Source: Buttiauxella sp. A111 (GTDB lineage Bacteria; Pseudomonadota; Gammaproteobacteria; Enterobacterales; Enterobacteriaceae). From it: a DNA stretch of 64,000 nucleotides. The position numbers and the translations under genes are program-made. Shown here in pieces: positions 41,041 through 53,152 of the stretch. Where the stretch lies: NCBI RefSeq assembly GCF_014189855.1, contig NZ_BJFN01000001.1, positions 1,178,001 through 1,242,000 of the forward strand, written 5' to 3'. Under the pieces are notes generated by a model that did not search any database, had not been told where the DNA came from, and was given only the letters and a program-made list of their open reading frames with translations. How positions within the stretch are numbered: the first letter of the stretch is position 1; each line of letters starts with the position of its first letter.

Positions 41041-43527
41041 TTACACCTTCGCCAGTTTCACGGCGCATTTCTTATAATCCGTCTCTTTCGAAAGCGGATC
41101 GGTCGCATCCAGCGTCAAGTTATTCACCAGTTGAGCGGCGTCGAAGAATGGCATGTACACCAAACCCTGCGGCGGTTTGTTACGACCACGTGTTTCGACA
41201 ATCGAAATCACTTCACCACGGCGTGAAATCACTTTCACTTTGTCGCCACGACGCAAATCACGCGCCTTCGCATCAAGCGGATGAATAAACAAAACGGCTT
41301 CAGGGAAGGCACGGTGAAGTTCTGGTACGCGACGCGTCATGCTGCCGGTATGCCAGTGTTCCAGTACACGTCCAGTGGATAACCACAGGTCGTATTCCTG
41401 GTCCGGGGATTCTGCCGCTGGCTCAAATGGCAAGGCAAAAACCACCGCTTTACCGTCTGGTTTGCCATAGAACTTGAAGCCTTCGCCCGCTTTCACGTAA
41501 GGGTCGTGGCCTTCGCTGTAGCGCCAGAGTGTTTCTTTACCGTCAACCACCGGCCAGCGTAAACCGCGCGCTTTGTGGTAGTCATCAAACGGCGCGAGAT
41601 CGTGCCCGTGGCCACGCCCGAATGCGGCGTACTCTTCGAACAACCCTTTTTGCAGATAGAAGCCCAGTTCGCGTGATTCGTCATTGAGCTGATCTTCCGC
41701 CAGTTCAGTGACCGGGAATTTGCTGACGTTTGCGTTGGCAAACAGCACGTCAAACAGCGTTTTGCCACGGTATTCCGGCTTCTGATCCAGTAATTCAGCC
41801 GGCCACACTTCTTCAACTTTGAAGCGCTTAGCGAATTGCACGAGCTGCCAGAGATCTGATTTTGCCTCGCCCGGCGCTTTAACCTGCTGACGCCAGAACT
41901 GAGTACGACGTTCGGCGTTGCCGTAAGCGCCCTCTTTTTCTACCCACATAGCCGTTGGCAGGATCAGATCCGCGCTCAATGCACTGATCGTTGGGTAAGG
42001 ATCGGAAACAATCACAAAGTTACGCGGATCGCGCCAGCCCGGCATACGTTCTTCGGTAATGTTTGGCCCGGCCTGCATGTTGTTGTTACACATCACCCAG
42101 TAGACGTTGAGCTTGCCATCTTTCAGCGCGCGGTCTTGAGCCACGGCATGCAAACCGACTTTCGCCGGAATGGTTCCCGCTGGAAGCTGCCACATATTTT
42201 CCGTGATTTGGCGATGCTTCTCGTTGGTCACCACCATGTCGGCTGGCAGACGATGGGAGAAGGTGCCGACTTCACGCGCCGTACCACATGCTGAAGGCTG
42301 GCCGGTTAAAGAGAACGGCCCGCAACCCGGCTGGGAGATTTTCCCCGTCAACAAGTGGATGTTGTAAACCAGATTGTTAGCCCAGACGCCGCGTGAATGC
42401 TGGTTGAAGCCCATCGTCCAGTAAGAAATCACTTTTTTGTTCGGGTCTGCATACAACTGAGCAAGCGCTTCGAGCTGGTCTGTCGGCACGCCGCTCATCT
42501 GAGCGGTTTTTTCCAGTGTGTATTCGGCAACGAACGCTTTGTAATCTTCAAAGCTCATCGGCTCAGAGGCATCAGAACCTGGGTTTTTGGCAGCTTTTTC
42601 CAGCGGATGCGTAGGGCGCAAGCCGTAACCGATATCAGTGACCCCTTTGCGCAGGTTCACATGCTGCTTAAAGAACGATTCGTTGATCGCATTGTTCTGA
42701 ATGATGTAATTCGCGATGTAGTTAAGAATCGCCAGATCGCTTTGCGGTGTGAACACCATGCCGTTGTCGGCAAGCTCAAAACTACGATGCTCAAAAGTAG
42801 AAAGGACCGCGACATTAACATTTTCATTCGACAGACGGCGGTTGGTGATACGCGACCACAAAACCGGATGCATCTCGGCCATGTTCGAGCCCCACAGCAC
42901 GAATGCGTCGGCCTGCTCGATGTCGTCGTAGCAGCCCATAGGTTCATCCATCCCGAAGGTACGCATGAAACCCACCACCGCAGAAGCCATGCAATGGCGC
43001 GCGTTCGGGTCCAGGTTGTTCGAACGGAAACCAGCTTTGAATAATTTCGAAGCGGCGTAACCTTCCCAAACCGTCCACTGACCAGAACCAAACATCCCAA
43101 CGGCTTCCGGCCCTTTTTCTTTCAGGCTGGTTTTAAATTTTTGTTCCATGATGTCGAAGGCCTGCTCCCAGCTAATGGGGGCGAACTCGCCTTCTTTATC
43201 AAACTGACCGTCTTTCATGCGCAACAACGGCTGGGTAAGCCTGTCTTTTCCGTACATGATTTTTGGCAGGAAGTAGCCTTTGATGCAGTTCAGGCCACGG
43301 TTTACAGGTGCATCTGGATCACCCTGGCTTGCAACCACGCGTCCATCTTGCGTGCCGACTAAGACGCCACAACCCGTGCCACAAAAGCGGCACGGGGCTT
43401 TATCCCATTTGATGGCATCTTGTTTACCGACAACAGCACGGGCAACGCCTGGTACGCTAAGACCAGCGGCGGCCGCCGCAGCTGCAATGGCGTTCGCTTT
43501 CATAAAGCTACGACGACTGAGTTTCAT
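41041..43527 (-). CDS. napA: periplasmic nitrate reductase catalytic subunit NapA
   Basis: An 828-residue molybdoenzyme reducing nitrate to nitrite. A Tat signal ([19 protein letters not shown]) leads it to the periplasm. The [4Fe-4S] cluster ligands are Cys46, Cys49, Cys53 and Cys81 ([15 protein letters not shown]). The molybdenum ligand is Cys179 in [12 protein letters not shown]. bis-MGD-binding motifs such as [14 protein letters not shown] follow. The length equals E. coli NapA. Its ATG overlaps the napD stop (ATGA). Confidence 0.98.
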   Translation of the reverse strand: MKLSRRSFMKANAIAAAAAAAGLSVPGVARAVVGKQDAIKWDKAPCRFCGTGCGVLVGTQDGRVVASQGDPDAPVNRGLNCIKGYFLPKIMYGKDRLTQPLLRMKDGQFDKEGEFAPISWEQAFDIMEQKFKTSLKEKGPEAVGMFGSGQWTVWEGYAASKLFKAGFRSNNLDPNARHCMASAVVGFMRTFGMDEPMGCYDDIEQADAFVLWGSNMAEMHPVLWSRITNRRLSNENVNVAVLSTFEHRSFELADNGMVFTPQSDLAILNYIANYIIQNNAINESFFKQHVNLRKGVTDIGYGLRPTHPLEKAAKNPGSDASEPMSFEDYKAFVAEYTLEKTAQMSGVPTDQLEALAQLYADPNKKVISYWTMGFNQHSRGVWANNLVYNIHLLTGKISQPGCGPFSLTGQPSACGTAREVGTFSHRLPADMVVTNEKHRQITENMWQLPAGTIPAKVGLHAVAQDRALKDGKLNVYWVMCNNNMQAGPNITEERMPGWRDPRNFVIVSDPYPTISALSADLILPTAMWVEKEGAYGNAERRTQFWRQQVKAPGEAKSDLWQLVQFAKRFKVEEVWPAELLDQKPEYRGKTLFDVLFANANVSKFPVTELAEDQLNDESRELGFYLQKGLFEEYAAFGRGHGHDLAPFDDYHKARGLRWPVVDGKETLWRYSEGHDPYVKAGEGFKFYGKPDGKAVVFALPFEPAAESPDQEYDLWLSTGRVLEHWHTGSMTRRVPELHRAFPEAVLFIHPLDAKARDLRRGDKVKVISRRGEVISIVETRGRNKPPQGLVYMPFFDAAQLVNNLTLDATDPLSKETDYKKCAVKLAKV

Positions 43528-43787
43528 GGTGTTTCCTCACCTTGCTCATCCTGCTGGTGATAAACCAGCGACACCGCCAGCACACCCGCAATATTGCGTG
43601 CTGACTCAATTTGATTCAGCAGCACATCACTGCGCGCTGCTTCCATAACCACCACCAATTTGCCGTGCCCGGCATCGGTTAACGCAACTTCACTTCCCGG
43701 GAGCTCGCTCAATGCGTGGCTTACCGCGACAATATTGTGTGGATGGGCCTGAACCACCAGGCCACAGACGTGCCAGTTAGCTTGCAT
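43524..43787 (-). CDS. napD: NapA chaperone NapD
   Basis: An 87-residue ferredoxin-like protein that binds the Tat signal of NapA and holds back export until the cofactor is inserted. Family start [12 protein letters not shown] and the strand GKLVVVMEA are present. It overlaps napF by 11 bp and napA by 4 bp, so translation is coupled. Confidence 0.95.
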   Translation of the reverse strand: MQANWHVCGLVVQAHPHNIVAVSHALSELPGSEVALTDAGHGKLVVVMEAARSDVLLNQIESARNIAGVLAVSLVYHQQDEQGEETP

Positions 43788-44268
43788 TTGCGTGCCTCAT
43801 GGTGATGGCTGAAACCGGGCAACCCGCGATACAGGCGCCGCAAGCGCTGCAATCAGCATGATTGAGTAGAGGTTGTGCGATGCCCTGAAGCGAAGGGCGA
43901 AAGGCAATCGCCTGAGTTTCGCAACTGTCCTGACAGCTGCGGCATTCGATGTTGTTTTTAGCCAGGCAGTTATCGCCAATCGACAAGGTATGCTCCCAGG
44001 GGGAAACCTCGCGCTTAAGAAAGATTTTTTCTGGGCAGGCTTGCGCGCAGGCGTAGCAGAATGTGCATTCACCGTGGGTAAAGTTAACTTCGGGGTAGCC
44101 GCCCTGACCGCGTTTTAAAATATGGGTTTCGCAGGCCGACAGGCATGCATCGCAGCGCGTGCAGTCCACAAGAAAATGGTTTTCGTCTCCGCTCCAGGGA
44201 GGGCGGAAAGCAGAACCGGAGCGTCGAAAGCTACCGGTTAATAATCCACGACGGGAAAAATCAGCCAT
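43777..44268 (-). CDS. napF: iron-sulfur protein NapF
   Basis: A 163-residue cytoplasmic ferredoxin-type protein with three four-cysteine cluster motifs: CTRCDACLSAC, CTFCYACAQAC and CSACGACIAGC, plus a further Cys-rich stretch CRSCQDSC. It begins MADFSRRGLLTGSFRRS. It is thought to help NapA maturation. The start at 44268 with AAGGAT seven bases upstream is the family start; in-frame codons to 44487 are rejected. First gene of the nap operon, downstream of FNR-like and NarP-like sites. Confidence 0.95.
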   Translation of the reverse strand: MADFSRRGLLTGSFRRSGSAFRPPWSGDENHFLVDCTRCDACLSACETHILKRGQGGYPEVNFTHGECTFCYACAQACPEKIFLKREVSPWEHTLSIGDNCLAKNNIECRSCQDSCETQAIAFRPSLQGIAQPLLNHADCSACGACIAGCPVSAITMRHANAS

Positions 44269-44389
44269 ATGGCACATCCTTGCATCACAAATACACGATT
44301 TCGCTGTAATGAAACCGGCAAACACTTCTGTGTTTTTTTCATCATTTTTATTGAGCATTACGTTATGTGACAAAGGGGGAGTAGAGGCA

Positions 44390-44405
44390 TCACCCTTTAG
44401 GGGTA
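44390..44405 (-). promoter_or_regulatory. NarL/NarP-type 7-2-7 site upstream of napF
   Basis: TCACCCT-TT-AGGGGTA on the plus strand (TACCCCT-AA-AGGGTGA on the minus strand): two heptamers related to TACYYMT in inverted 7-2-7 order. NarP needs exactly this arrangement. The centre, 44397.5, is 20 bp from the FNR-like site centre, the same spacing as the -44.5 and -64.5 sites of E. coli napF. Confidence 0.7.
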
Positions 44406-44410
44406 AATAC

Positions 44411-44424
44411 AGGGATGGGATCAA
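44411..44424 (-). promoter_or_regulatory. FNR-like site upstream of napF
   Basis: The minus strand reads TTGAT-CCCA-TCCCT. One half-site is perfect and the other poor against TTGAT-N4-ATCAA. The claim rests mainly on its exact 20-bp distance from the NarP site and on the known FNR activation of napF in E. coli. Confidence 0.5.
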
Positions 44425-44486
44425 TAAGGAATTCGGTTTGTAAAACAAACACTCACCCCGACGCCATGCCGGGGTGAATTTAGCCA

Positions 44487-46526
<2,040 letters not shown>

Positions 46527-46607
46527 TTATGGGGGTATGTTATTACCTGGCGATGTTTAAACTGGCAATGGTCATTTGCCCAATTTGTCCTGAAATCTGC
46601 TAATAAC

Positions 46608-46621
46608 CTGGTACGGATCAA
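46608..46621. promoter_or_regulatory. FNR-like site between aegA and narQ
   Basis: CTGGT-ACGG-ATCAA matches TTGAT-N4-ATCAA at 8 of 10 positions. It lies in the 326-bp divergent region of aegA and narQ, about 125 bp upstream of the aegA start. aegA of E. coli is FNR-activated. Confidence 0.55.
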
Positions 46622-46630
46622 TTTCCTTTC

Positions 46631-46646
46631 ATGTTTAATGAAACAT
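46631..46646. promoter_or_regulatory. perfect palindrome between aegA and narQ
   Basis: ATGTTT-AATG-AAACAT, six-base arms, 10 bp from the FNR-like site. Operator-like in form; no regulator assigned. Confidence 0.4.
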
Positions 46647-46810
46647 CGTTTTTCCCCGTTTTGTTATGCAGCAGTTATGCTTGTGATGTTACCGAGTTAA
46701 TTCCTAACCATTGTTTTGGAAGATATGCCGAAATATAAGCAACAAGGATTTGTGACGTCGTCAGTTTCTGGTACGTTTCGCTCTCAATTATTTCGACGGG
46801 TAAATATGCA

Positions 46811-48526
46811 GTGATCGTAAAACGCTCGGTTTCCACGAGCCTGGCCCGCGCCTTTTTTTATATCGTTTTGTTATCGCTGCTTTCCACAGGCATTGCGATG
46901 CTCACCCTTGCGAGTAGTTTACGTGATGCCGAAGCGGTAAATGTCGCGGGCTCATTGCGTATGCAGAGTTATCGCCTGGGGTATGATTTACAGGGCGATC
47001 GCACCCATATTGACAAACATCTGGAGCAATATGACCAGACCCTGCGCTCACCAGCCCTGCTTAAAATCGAGAAATTCTGGGTGCCTGCAGAGGTCCGGGC
47101 TCGCTTTGCCGTGATTAATAGCGCTTGGGCCGAGATGGAACAGCATATCCGCCAGGGCGATCTGCAATGGTATCGTGCCAACATCGCGGGTTATGTCGCG
47201 CAAATCGACCTGTTTGTACTGGCGCTTCAGCACTATGCCGAACGTAAAATGATGCAGGTTGTGATGGCCTCGGTAGTGGGTTTTATTGCCATTTTCACGC
47301 TGGTGTTTTTCACGCTACGCCGTATCCGCCATCAGGTGGTGGCTCCTCTCAATAAATTGATGGTAGCCAGTGCCTCCATTGAGCGTGGCGAATTCGATTA
47401 CCCACCATTGAATACGCAACTGCCAAACGAACTGGGGCTGTTGTCGCAAACCTTCAACCGCATGTCTGGCGAGTTGCAAAAGCTCTATCGCTCACTTGAA
47501 GAGAGCGTGCAGGCAAAAACGCTGGATTTGCAGGAGGCAAACCGCACGCTGGAAGTCCTGTACGCCTGCTCACAGGCGCTGACTGTCAGCACCATTGATC
47601 AACACTGTTTCGAACGTGTGTTGCAGCAAGTTCGCCAGAAAACGCCGGTCAATTACCTCGAAATGAAAACCGGTGAAAACTGGAAGATACATGACGGTGT
47701 TCAACAGAATAACCAGACGTGGCAAACCTTGCCGATTGTGCTTGAGGATAAAGAGTTAGGTTTACTTCGCTGGCAGGCGCCACAAGGGGTTCCGCCGCTG
47801 CCGTTAATGCAAAGTCTGGCGAATATGCTGGGGCGCGGGCTGTATTTTAATCAGGCGCAAAAACACTATCAGCAGCTATTGTTGATGGAAGAACGTGCGA
47901 CCATTGCCCGCGAGTTACATGATTCGCTGGCGCAAGTGCTCTCTTTCTTACGCATACAACTCACGTTACTAAAACGTGCAGTCCCGGCGGAGAACCAGCC
48001 CGCACAAGGCATTATTAATGACTTCTCCCAGGCGCTGAACGATGCTTACCGTCAATTGCGCGAGTTGTTGACCACTTTCCGCCTGACGCTCCAGCAAGCA
48101 GATTTACCTTCTGCATTGCAAGAGATGATCACCCCGCTGCGTAAGCAAACACAGGCCACTCTCACGCTGGATTGTCAGATTCCAACTCAGGCCTTAGATG
48201 CTTCGCAGCAGGTGCACTTACTCCAGATTATTCGCGAAGGTGTGTTAAACGCGATTAAACATGCACACGCCAATAAAATATCCGTAAGCTGTAGCACGTC
48301 CCAGTCAGGGGTTCATACTGTGAGTATTCTTGATGATGGCAGAGGGATTGCCAGCCTGACGGAACCCGAAGGGCATTACGGATTAAATATCATGCAAGAG
48401 CGCGCCGCCCGATTAGGTGGTGAGCTGACTATTTCCCGCCCGCAACCTGGTGGGACTTTAATTACGTTGAATTTTCGTTCGCCACCTTCAGAACAAGCGG
48501 CAAACGTAACTCCCGTAAATTTATAA
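46811..48526 (+). CDS. narQ: nitrate/nitrite sensor histidine kinase NarQ
   Basis: A 571-residue membrane kinase. Two membrane helices (about 14-35 and 150-170) flank a periplasmic four-helix sensor. The ligand-binding P-box is GSLRMQSYRLGYDLQ (47-61), with the Arg that binds nitrate. HAMP, a GAF-like part and the HisKA_3 kinase follow; the phosphorylated histidine is His370 in IARELHDSLAQVL, and ATP-site motifs REGVLNAIKHA and GHYGLNIMQERAARLGG are intact. The start is GTG, as in E. coli. It phosphorylates NarP, encoded 32 bp downstream. Confidence 0.96.
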   Translation: MIVKRSVSTSLARAFFYIVLLSLLSTGIAMLTLASSLRDAEAVNVAGSLRMQSYRLGYDLQGDRTHIDKHLEQYDQTLRSPALLKIEKFWVPAEVRARFAVINSAWAEMEQHIRQGDLQWYRANIAGYVAQIDLFVLALQHYAERKMMQVVMASVVGFIAIFTLVFFTLRRIRHQVVAPLNKLMVASASIERGEFDYPPLNTQLPNELGLLSQTFNRMSGELQKLYRSLEESVQAKTLDLQEANRTLEVLYACSQALTVSTIDQHCFERVLQQVRQKTPVNYLEMKTGENWKIHDGVQQNNQTWQTLPIVLEDKELGLLRWQAPQGVPPLPLMQSLANMLGRGLYFNQAQKHYQQLLLMEERATIARELHDSLAQVLSFLRIQLTLLKRAVPAENQPAQGIINDFSQALNDAYRQLRELLTTFRLTLQQADLPSALQEMITPLRKQTQATLTLDCQIPTQALDASQQVHLLQIIREGVLNAIKHAHANKISVSCSTSQSGVHTVSILDDGRGIASLTEPEGHYGLNIMQERAARLGGELTISRPQPGGTLITLNFRSPPSEQAANVTPVNL

Positions 48527-48558
48527 CGATAATAATGTGAAATGTATTGGGGTATGTG

Positions 48559-49203
48559 ATGAGTGAGAAAACTGTCTGTCAGGTATTGATCGTCGATGAT
48601 CATCCGTTAATGCGCCGTGGCATTCGCCAACTGCTGGAAATGGATGAAAGTTTTAGCGTGGTAGGTGAAGCCAGTAGCGGCGCAGAAGCCATAAGTCTGG
48701 CAAATCGCCTGGCACCTGACCTTATTTTGCTCGACCTGAATATGAAAGGTTTGAGTGGGCTTGATACGCTGAACGCCATGCGTCGTGATGGTGTGAGCGG
48801 GCGTATCGTGGTGCTGACGGTGTCTGATTCGCGTAGTGATATTTTCACTCTGATTGATGCAGGCGCCGACGGATATTTGCTTAAAGATAGCGATCCTGAC
48901 GTACTGCTCGAAGATATTCGTCGAGGAGCAACACAGGGCGAAGCCTATAGCGAGCAAGTCGCGGAATATTTACGCACCCGCAGTACCGACAAACACAGCG
49001 ACGACCCGTTCGCCGTGTTAACCGAGCGCGAATTAGACGTGCTGCAAGAGGTCGCCCGTGGGTTATCGAATAAACAAATTGCCTCTGGCCTGCATATTTC
49101 TGAAGAGACCGTGAAAGTGCATATTCGCAATTTACTGCGTAAACTTCAGGTTCGTTCCCGTGTCGCTGCAACCGTGTTATATCTTGAAAGTCGGGGCTTT
49201 TAA
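48559..49203 (+). CDS. narP: nitrate/nitrite response regulator NarP
   Basis: A 214-residue two-domain regulator: receiver (1-120) with Asp59 in LILLDLNMKG and Lys in YLLKDSD, then a LuxR-type DNA-binding helix-turn-helix (LTERELDVLQEVARGLSNKQ ... ETVKVHIRNLLRKL). It matches NarP better than NarL, e.g. LMRRGIRQLLE and SNKQIASGLHISEETVKV. The ATG at 48559 has GGGG six bases upstream. In E. coli narP is unlinked to narQ. Here the two form an apparent operon next to nap and aegA, their known targets. Confidence 0.94.
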   Translation: MSEKTVCQVLIVDDHPLMRRGIRQLLEMDESFSVVGEASSGAEAISLANRLAPDLILLDLNMKGLSGLDTLNAMRRDGVSGRIVVLTVSDSRSDIFTLIDAGADGYLLKDSDPDVLLEDIRRGATQGEAYSEQVAEYLRTRSTDKHSDDPFAVLTERELDVLQEVARGLSNKQIASGLHISEETVKVHIRNLLRKLQVRSRVAATVLYLESRGF

Positions 49204-49263
49204 ATTCATCAGCATCTGACCGTTCCCACTACAGAGCGCGAAGATTTTTTACAATATCTCCTC

Positions 49264-49281
49264 AATTTCTCCACGTTTGGA
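49264..49281 (+). promoter_or_regulatory. BaeR-like box upstream of acrD
   Basis: AATTTCTCCACGTTTGGA resembles the BaeR box TTTTTCTCCATNATTGGC of the acrD and mdtA promoters, matching about 13-14 of 18 bases. It lies 72 bp before the acrD ATG. The rest of 49204-49353 has no gene. Confidence 0.5.
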
Positions 49282-49353
49282 CCTGCGGTAAAGGCTACAG
49301 TGACGACTGATACTCATAATCACAATCTGAAGTACTAACGAGGTCCTGACTGA

Positions 49354-52300
49354 ATGGCGAATTTCTTTATCAATCGCCCCATTTTTGCCTGGGTGTTGGC
49401 CATTATTTTGTGCCTCACTGGTTTGCTCGCCATTTTTTCACTTCCCGTCGAGCAGTATCCCGATCTCGCACCGCCAAACGTGCGTATCACGGCGAACTAT
49501 CCTGGTGCATCGGCACAAACTCTGGAAAACACGGTTACGCAGGTCATTGAGCAGAATATGACCGGGCTGGACAACATGATGTATATGTCCTCCCAGAGTA
49601 GCAGTGCAGGCCAGGCCACCATCACGCTCAGTTTTAAAGCGGGCACTGACCCCGATTCAGCTGTTCAGCAGGTGCAAAACCAGTTGCAGTCTGCTTTGCG
49701 TAAATTGCCGCAGGCTGTGCAAACCCAGGGTGTAACCGTCAGGAAAACCGGCGATACCAATATCTTGATGGTCGCCTTCGTGTCCACCGATGGCAGCATG
49801 GATAAACAAGATATCGCGGATTATGTCGCCAGTAATATTCAGGACCCAATCAGTCGTCTTAACGGCGTCGGTGACGTGGATGCATATGGCTCGCAATATT
49901 CAATGCGTATCTGGCTAAACCCGACCAAACTCACCAGTTACCAGATGACCACGGAAGATGTGGTCGATGCGATTAAATCGCAAAATGCGCAAATTGCCGT
50001 GGGGCAGCTTGGCGGCACACCTTCGGTTGACATGCAGGCGCTCAACGCGACGATTAACTCCCAGTCGTTACTGCAAACTCCGCAACAATTTAAAGATATT
50101 ACGCTTCGCGTTAATCAGGATGGCTCGCTTGTGTCACTCGGCGATGTTGCTGACGTCGAACTCGGTGCGGAGAAATATGATTTCCTGAGCCGCTTTAACG
50201 GCCAACCTGCGTCCGGGCTGGGGATTAAGCTTGCGTCCGGCGCAAACGAGATGGAAACCGACAAACTCGCCCGCGCCAAAATTGAAGAACTGTCGGAATT
50301 TTTCCCCCACGGTCTGGAAGCGAAAATCGCGTATGAAACCACGCCATTTGTGAAAGCCTCGATTAAAGATGTGGTGCAAACGCTGCTGGAAGCCATTCTG
50401 TTGGTGTTCCTCGTGATGTATCTGTTCTTACAGAATTTCAGAGCGACATTAATTCCAACTATCGCCGTGCCGGTGGTGTTGTTAGGCACCTTCTCTGTGC
50501 TCTATGCGTTTGGCTACAGCATCAACACGCTAACGATGTTTGCCATGGTTTTGGCCATCGGCCTGTTGGTGGATGATGCCATCGTGGTGGTGGAAAACGT
50601 CGAGCGCATCATGAGCGAGGAAGGGCTATCGCCCAAAGAAGCGACGCGAAAATCGATGGGGCAAATTCAGGGGGCACTGGTTGGGATTGCGATGGTGCTC
50701 TCTGCGGTCTTCGTGCCTATGGCATTCTTTGGCGGTACAACCGGCGCCATTTACCGCCAGTTCTCGATAACTATCGTTTCCGCCATGGTGCTGTCGGTTT
50801 TGGTGGCGATGATCCTGACCCCCGCCTTATGCGCCACACTACTCAAGCCTTTGCATAAAGGTGAACACCACGGTCAGAAAGGTTTCTTCGGTTGGTTCAA
50901 CCGCATGTTTAATCGCAATGCGGAACGCTATGAAACTCGAGTTGGAAAAATTCTGGCGCACAGTCTGCGTTGGATTCTGATTTACGTTCTGCTGATTGGC
51001 GGCATGGTTTTCCTGTTCCTGCGCTTACCCACCTCCTTCCTGCCGTTAGAAGATCAGGGTGTATTTACCACGTCCATACAGTTACCGAGTGGTTCTACGC
51101 AGCAACAAACCACCAAAGTGGTTGAGAAGATCGAGCAATATTATCTGACGAAAGAGAAAGATAACGTGCTCTCGGTGTTCTCAACTATTGGTGCCGGGCC
51201 TGGCGGAAACGGGCAAAACGTCGCTCGTATGTTCGTGCGTCTGAAAGACTGGGATTTGCGTGACCCGAAAACGGCCAGTTCATTTGCGATTATCGAACGG
51301 GCGACTAAAGCCTTCCGTGACATCAAAGAAGCCCGCATTATCGCCAGCAGCCCACCTGCCATCAGCGGTTTAGGTAACGCTGCAGGCTTTGATATGGAAT
51401 TACAAGATCACGCAGGTGCTGGTCACAATGCGCTCATGCAGGCGCGCGATCAGCTGCTCGAAATGGCAGGCAACGATAAATTGTTGACCCGCGTTCGACA
51501 TAACGGTCTGGATGACAGCCCACAAATGCAGATCGATATCGATCAGCGTAAAGCCCAGGCGCTGGGCGTAACCATTGATGATATCAATAACACGTTGCAA
51601 ACGGCCTGGGGCTCAAGTTACGTGAACGACTTTATGGATCGCGGACGCGTCAAAAAGGTGTATGTGCAGGCGGGAGCGGAATATCGCATGCTGCCGGAAG
51701 ACATTAACCAGTGGTATGTGCGCAATAAAGACGGCGGTATGGTGCCCTTCTCGGCATTTGCCAGTTCACATTGGGAAACCGGCTCGCCACGTCTTGAACG
51801 CTATAACGGTTATTCGTCACTGGAGATTGTGGGTGAAGCAGCACCGGGCGTCAGTACTGGCACCGCTATGCAAATCATGGAAACGCTGGTGGAGAAGCTC
51901 CCGTCCGGTTTTGGCCTTGAGTGGACGGGAATGTCTTATCAGGAGCGGATTTCTGGGACCCAAGCGCCGGCACTCTACGCTATCTCGTTATTAGTCGTGT
52001 TCTTGTGTCTGGCGGCCCTGTATGAAAGCTGGTCTGTACCGTTCTCGGTGATGTTAGTGGTGCCGCTCGGGGTGATTGGAGCGCTGTTAGCCACGTGGAT
52101 GCGAGGCCTTGAAAACGACGTTTATTTCCAGGTGGGGCTGTTGACGGTTATTGGGCTTTCGGCCAAAAACGCCATTCTGATTGTTGAGTTTGCCAACGAT
52201 ATGAATGCCCAGGGCCGCGAACTGGTTGCTGCAACGCTTGATGCCTGCCGCCAGCGATTACGCCCGATACTCATGACGTCACTGGCATTTATCTTTGGCG

Positions 52301-52470
52301 TGTTACCGATGGCCACCAGCAGCGGCGCAGGCTCCGGTAGCCAGCATGCGGTGGGAACAGGGGTAATGGGCGGAATGATTTCAGCCACGGTGCTGGCAAT
52401 ATTCTTCGTGCCATTGTTCTTCGTGCTGGTGCGACGACGTTTCCCGCTTAAAGAACATTCTGAAAACTAA
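49354..52470 (+). CDS. acrD: RND efflux pump AcrD
   Basis: A 1038-residue inner-membrane RND transporter with 12 membrane segments and two large periplasmic loops. The proton-relay aspartates are Asp407-Asp408 in [17 protein letters not shown] start [14 protein letters not shown] is present, and the match to E. coli AcrD extends over the full length. With AcrA and TolC, AcrD exports aminoglycosides and other polar compounds. A single gene with its own terminator. Confidence 0.96.
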   Translation: MANFFINRPIFAWVLAIILCLTGLLAIFSLPVEQYPDLAPPNVRITANYPGASAQTLENTVTQVIEQNMTGLDNMMYMSSQSSSAGQATITLSFKAGTDPDSAVQQVQNQLQSALRKLPQAVQTQGVTVRKTGDTNILMVAFVSTDGSMDKQDIADYVASNIQDPISRLNGVGDVDAYGSQYSMRIWLNPTKLTSYQMTTEDVVDAIKSQNAQIAVGQLGGTPSVDMQALNATINSQSLLQTPQQFKDITLRVNQDGSLVSLGDVADVELGAEKYDFLSRFNGQPASGLGIKLASGANEMETDKLARAKIEELSEFFPHGLEAKIAYETTPFVKASIKDVVQTLLEAILLVFLVMYLFLQNFRATLIPTIAVPVVLLGTFSVLYAFGYSINTLTMFAMVLAIGLLVDDAIVVVENVERIMSEEGLSPKEATRKSMGQIQGALVGIAMVLSAVFVPMAFFGGTTGAIYRQFSITIVSAMVLSVLVAMILTPALCATLLKPLHKGEHHGQKGFFGWFNRMFNRNAERYETRVGKILAHSLRWILIYVLLIGGMVFLFLRLPTSFLPLEDQGVFTTSIQLPSGSTQQQTTKVVEKIEQYYLTKEKDNVLSVFSTIGAGPGGNGQNVARMFVRLKDWDLRDPKTASSFAIIERATKAFRDIKEARIIASSPPAISGLGNAAGFDMELQDHAGAGHNALMQARDQLLEMAGNDKLLTRVRHNGLDDSPQMQIDIDQRKAQALGVTIDDINNTLQTAWGSSYVNDFMDRGRVKKVYVQAGAEYRMLPEDINQWYVRNKDGGMVPFSAFASSHWETGSPRLERYNGYSSLEIVGEAAPGVSTGTAMQIMETLVEKLPSGFGLEWTGMSYQERISGTQAPALYAISLLVVFLCLAALYESWSVPFSVMLVVPLGVIGALLATWMRGLENDVYFQVGLLTVIGLSAKNAILIVEFANDMNAQGRELVAATLDACRQRLRPILMTSLAFIFGVLPMATSSGAGSGSQHAVGTGVMGGMISATVLAIFFVPLFFVLVRRRFPLKEHSEN

Positions 52471-52476
52471 ATAACA

Positions 52477-52506
52477 AAAAAGCGACCTAACTGGGTCGCT
52501 TTTTGT
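52477..52506 (+). terminator. terminator of acrD
   Basis: AAAAAGCGACC-TAACT-GGGTCGCTTTTTG, shortly after the acrD stop. Also A-rich on the left, so it may act for the minus-strand ypfM as well. Confidence 0.9.
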
Positions 52507-52556
52507 ATGGCTCAAAGAGTATTGAGAATAAGAACATCATGTTCTTGCTGTTTATT

Positions 52557-52616
52557 TCATTTACGAAGCATATCTTCGATGAAATCTTTCCAGTTTCCTA
52601 CTTCGTGTTCGATCAT
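52557..52616 (-). CDS. ypfM: 19-residue small protein YpfM
   Basis: An ATG at 52616 opens a 20-codon frame with translation MIEHEVGNWKDFIEDMLRK, nearly the same as E. coli YpfM (MIEREMGNWKDFIEVMLRK). A strong ribosome site GAGAGG lies six bases upstream on the minus strand. The position, between acrD and yffB, is also the E. coli one. The helix is amphipathic and acidic. Function unknown. Confidence 0.9.
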   Translation of the reverse strand: MIEHEVGNWKDFIEDMLRK

Positions 52617-52688
52617 AACCGCCTCTCTTATAATTGCTTTATTATACGTAATCCCTTCCCTGGAGTGAAGCGACCAAATTTTATCGAT

Positions 52689-52889
52689 TCACTGGCTTTC
52701 AACTAATATTGAGAGTCGACTGCGTATTGCATGAATTATCAGCTCAGCAGGTAATTTAAAATGTGACGACGCACGTGAAACAATATGAATCGCCTGTTTT
52801 CGGATTTTACCCTGTAGGCCACGAAAAATCTGACTTGTCGCAGCAATCAAGAGTTCAGAAATGGTGTAACTTCTCTTGGCTATACCCAA
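52689..52889 (-). other. possible gene remnant truncated by an ERIC element
   Basis: An open frame of 66 codons on the minus strand encodes a basic, protein-like stretch (GKIRKQAIHIVSRASSHFKL), but its only upstream start is a TTG inside the ERIC element and no ribosome site is present. It may be the tail of a gene cut off by ERIC, or chance. I do not recognise it. The interval 52617-53152 holds no other gene. Confidence 0.25.
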
Positions 52890-53007
52890 AATAATTCGAG
52901 TTGCTAAAAGGCGGCAAACTTGAAAATCCCCAGGAGCTTACTCAAGTAAGTGACTGGAGTGAGCAAGAGCAGCCAACGCATAAGCAGCTTGAAGTATGAC
53001 GGGTATA
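52881..53007. repeat. ERIC element (127 bp)
   Basis: It runs from TATACCCAAAATAATTCGAG to TGAAGTATGACGGGTATA with core CAAGTAAGTGACTGGAGTGA. Exactly 127 bp, same orientation as the copy at 13842. It lies upstream of yffB. Confidence 0.95.
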
Positions 53008-53152
53008 AAGCAATCACCCTGGAAAAAAGAAATACTATTACCTCACTTTCAGACTAGCAATTAGGCTATATTTTTCCTTGCGACTTTTTTATCATTTTAT
53101 TTATTCTAAATATCTGCATAAGTAATCACATTTAAAGAAAAGGATTGACTCC

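Noticed and set aside
52503-52706. Plus-strand 67-codon frame after acrD
   Set aside because: It starts in the acrD terminator and runs antisense through ypfM; no ribosome site and no family match.
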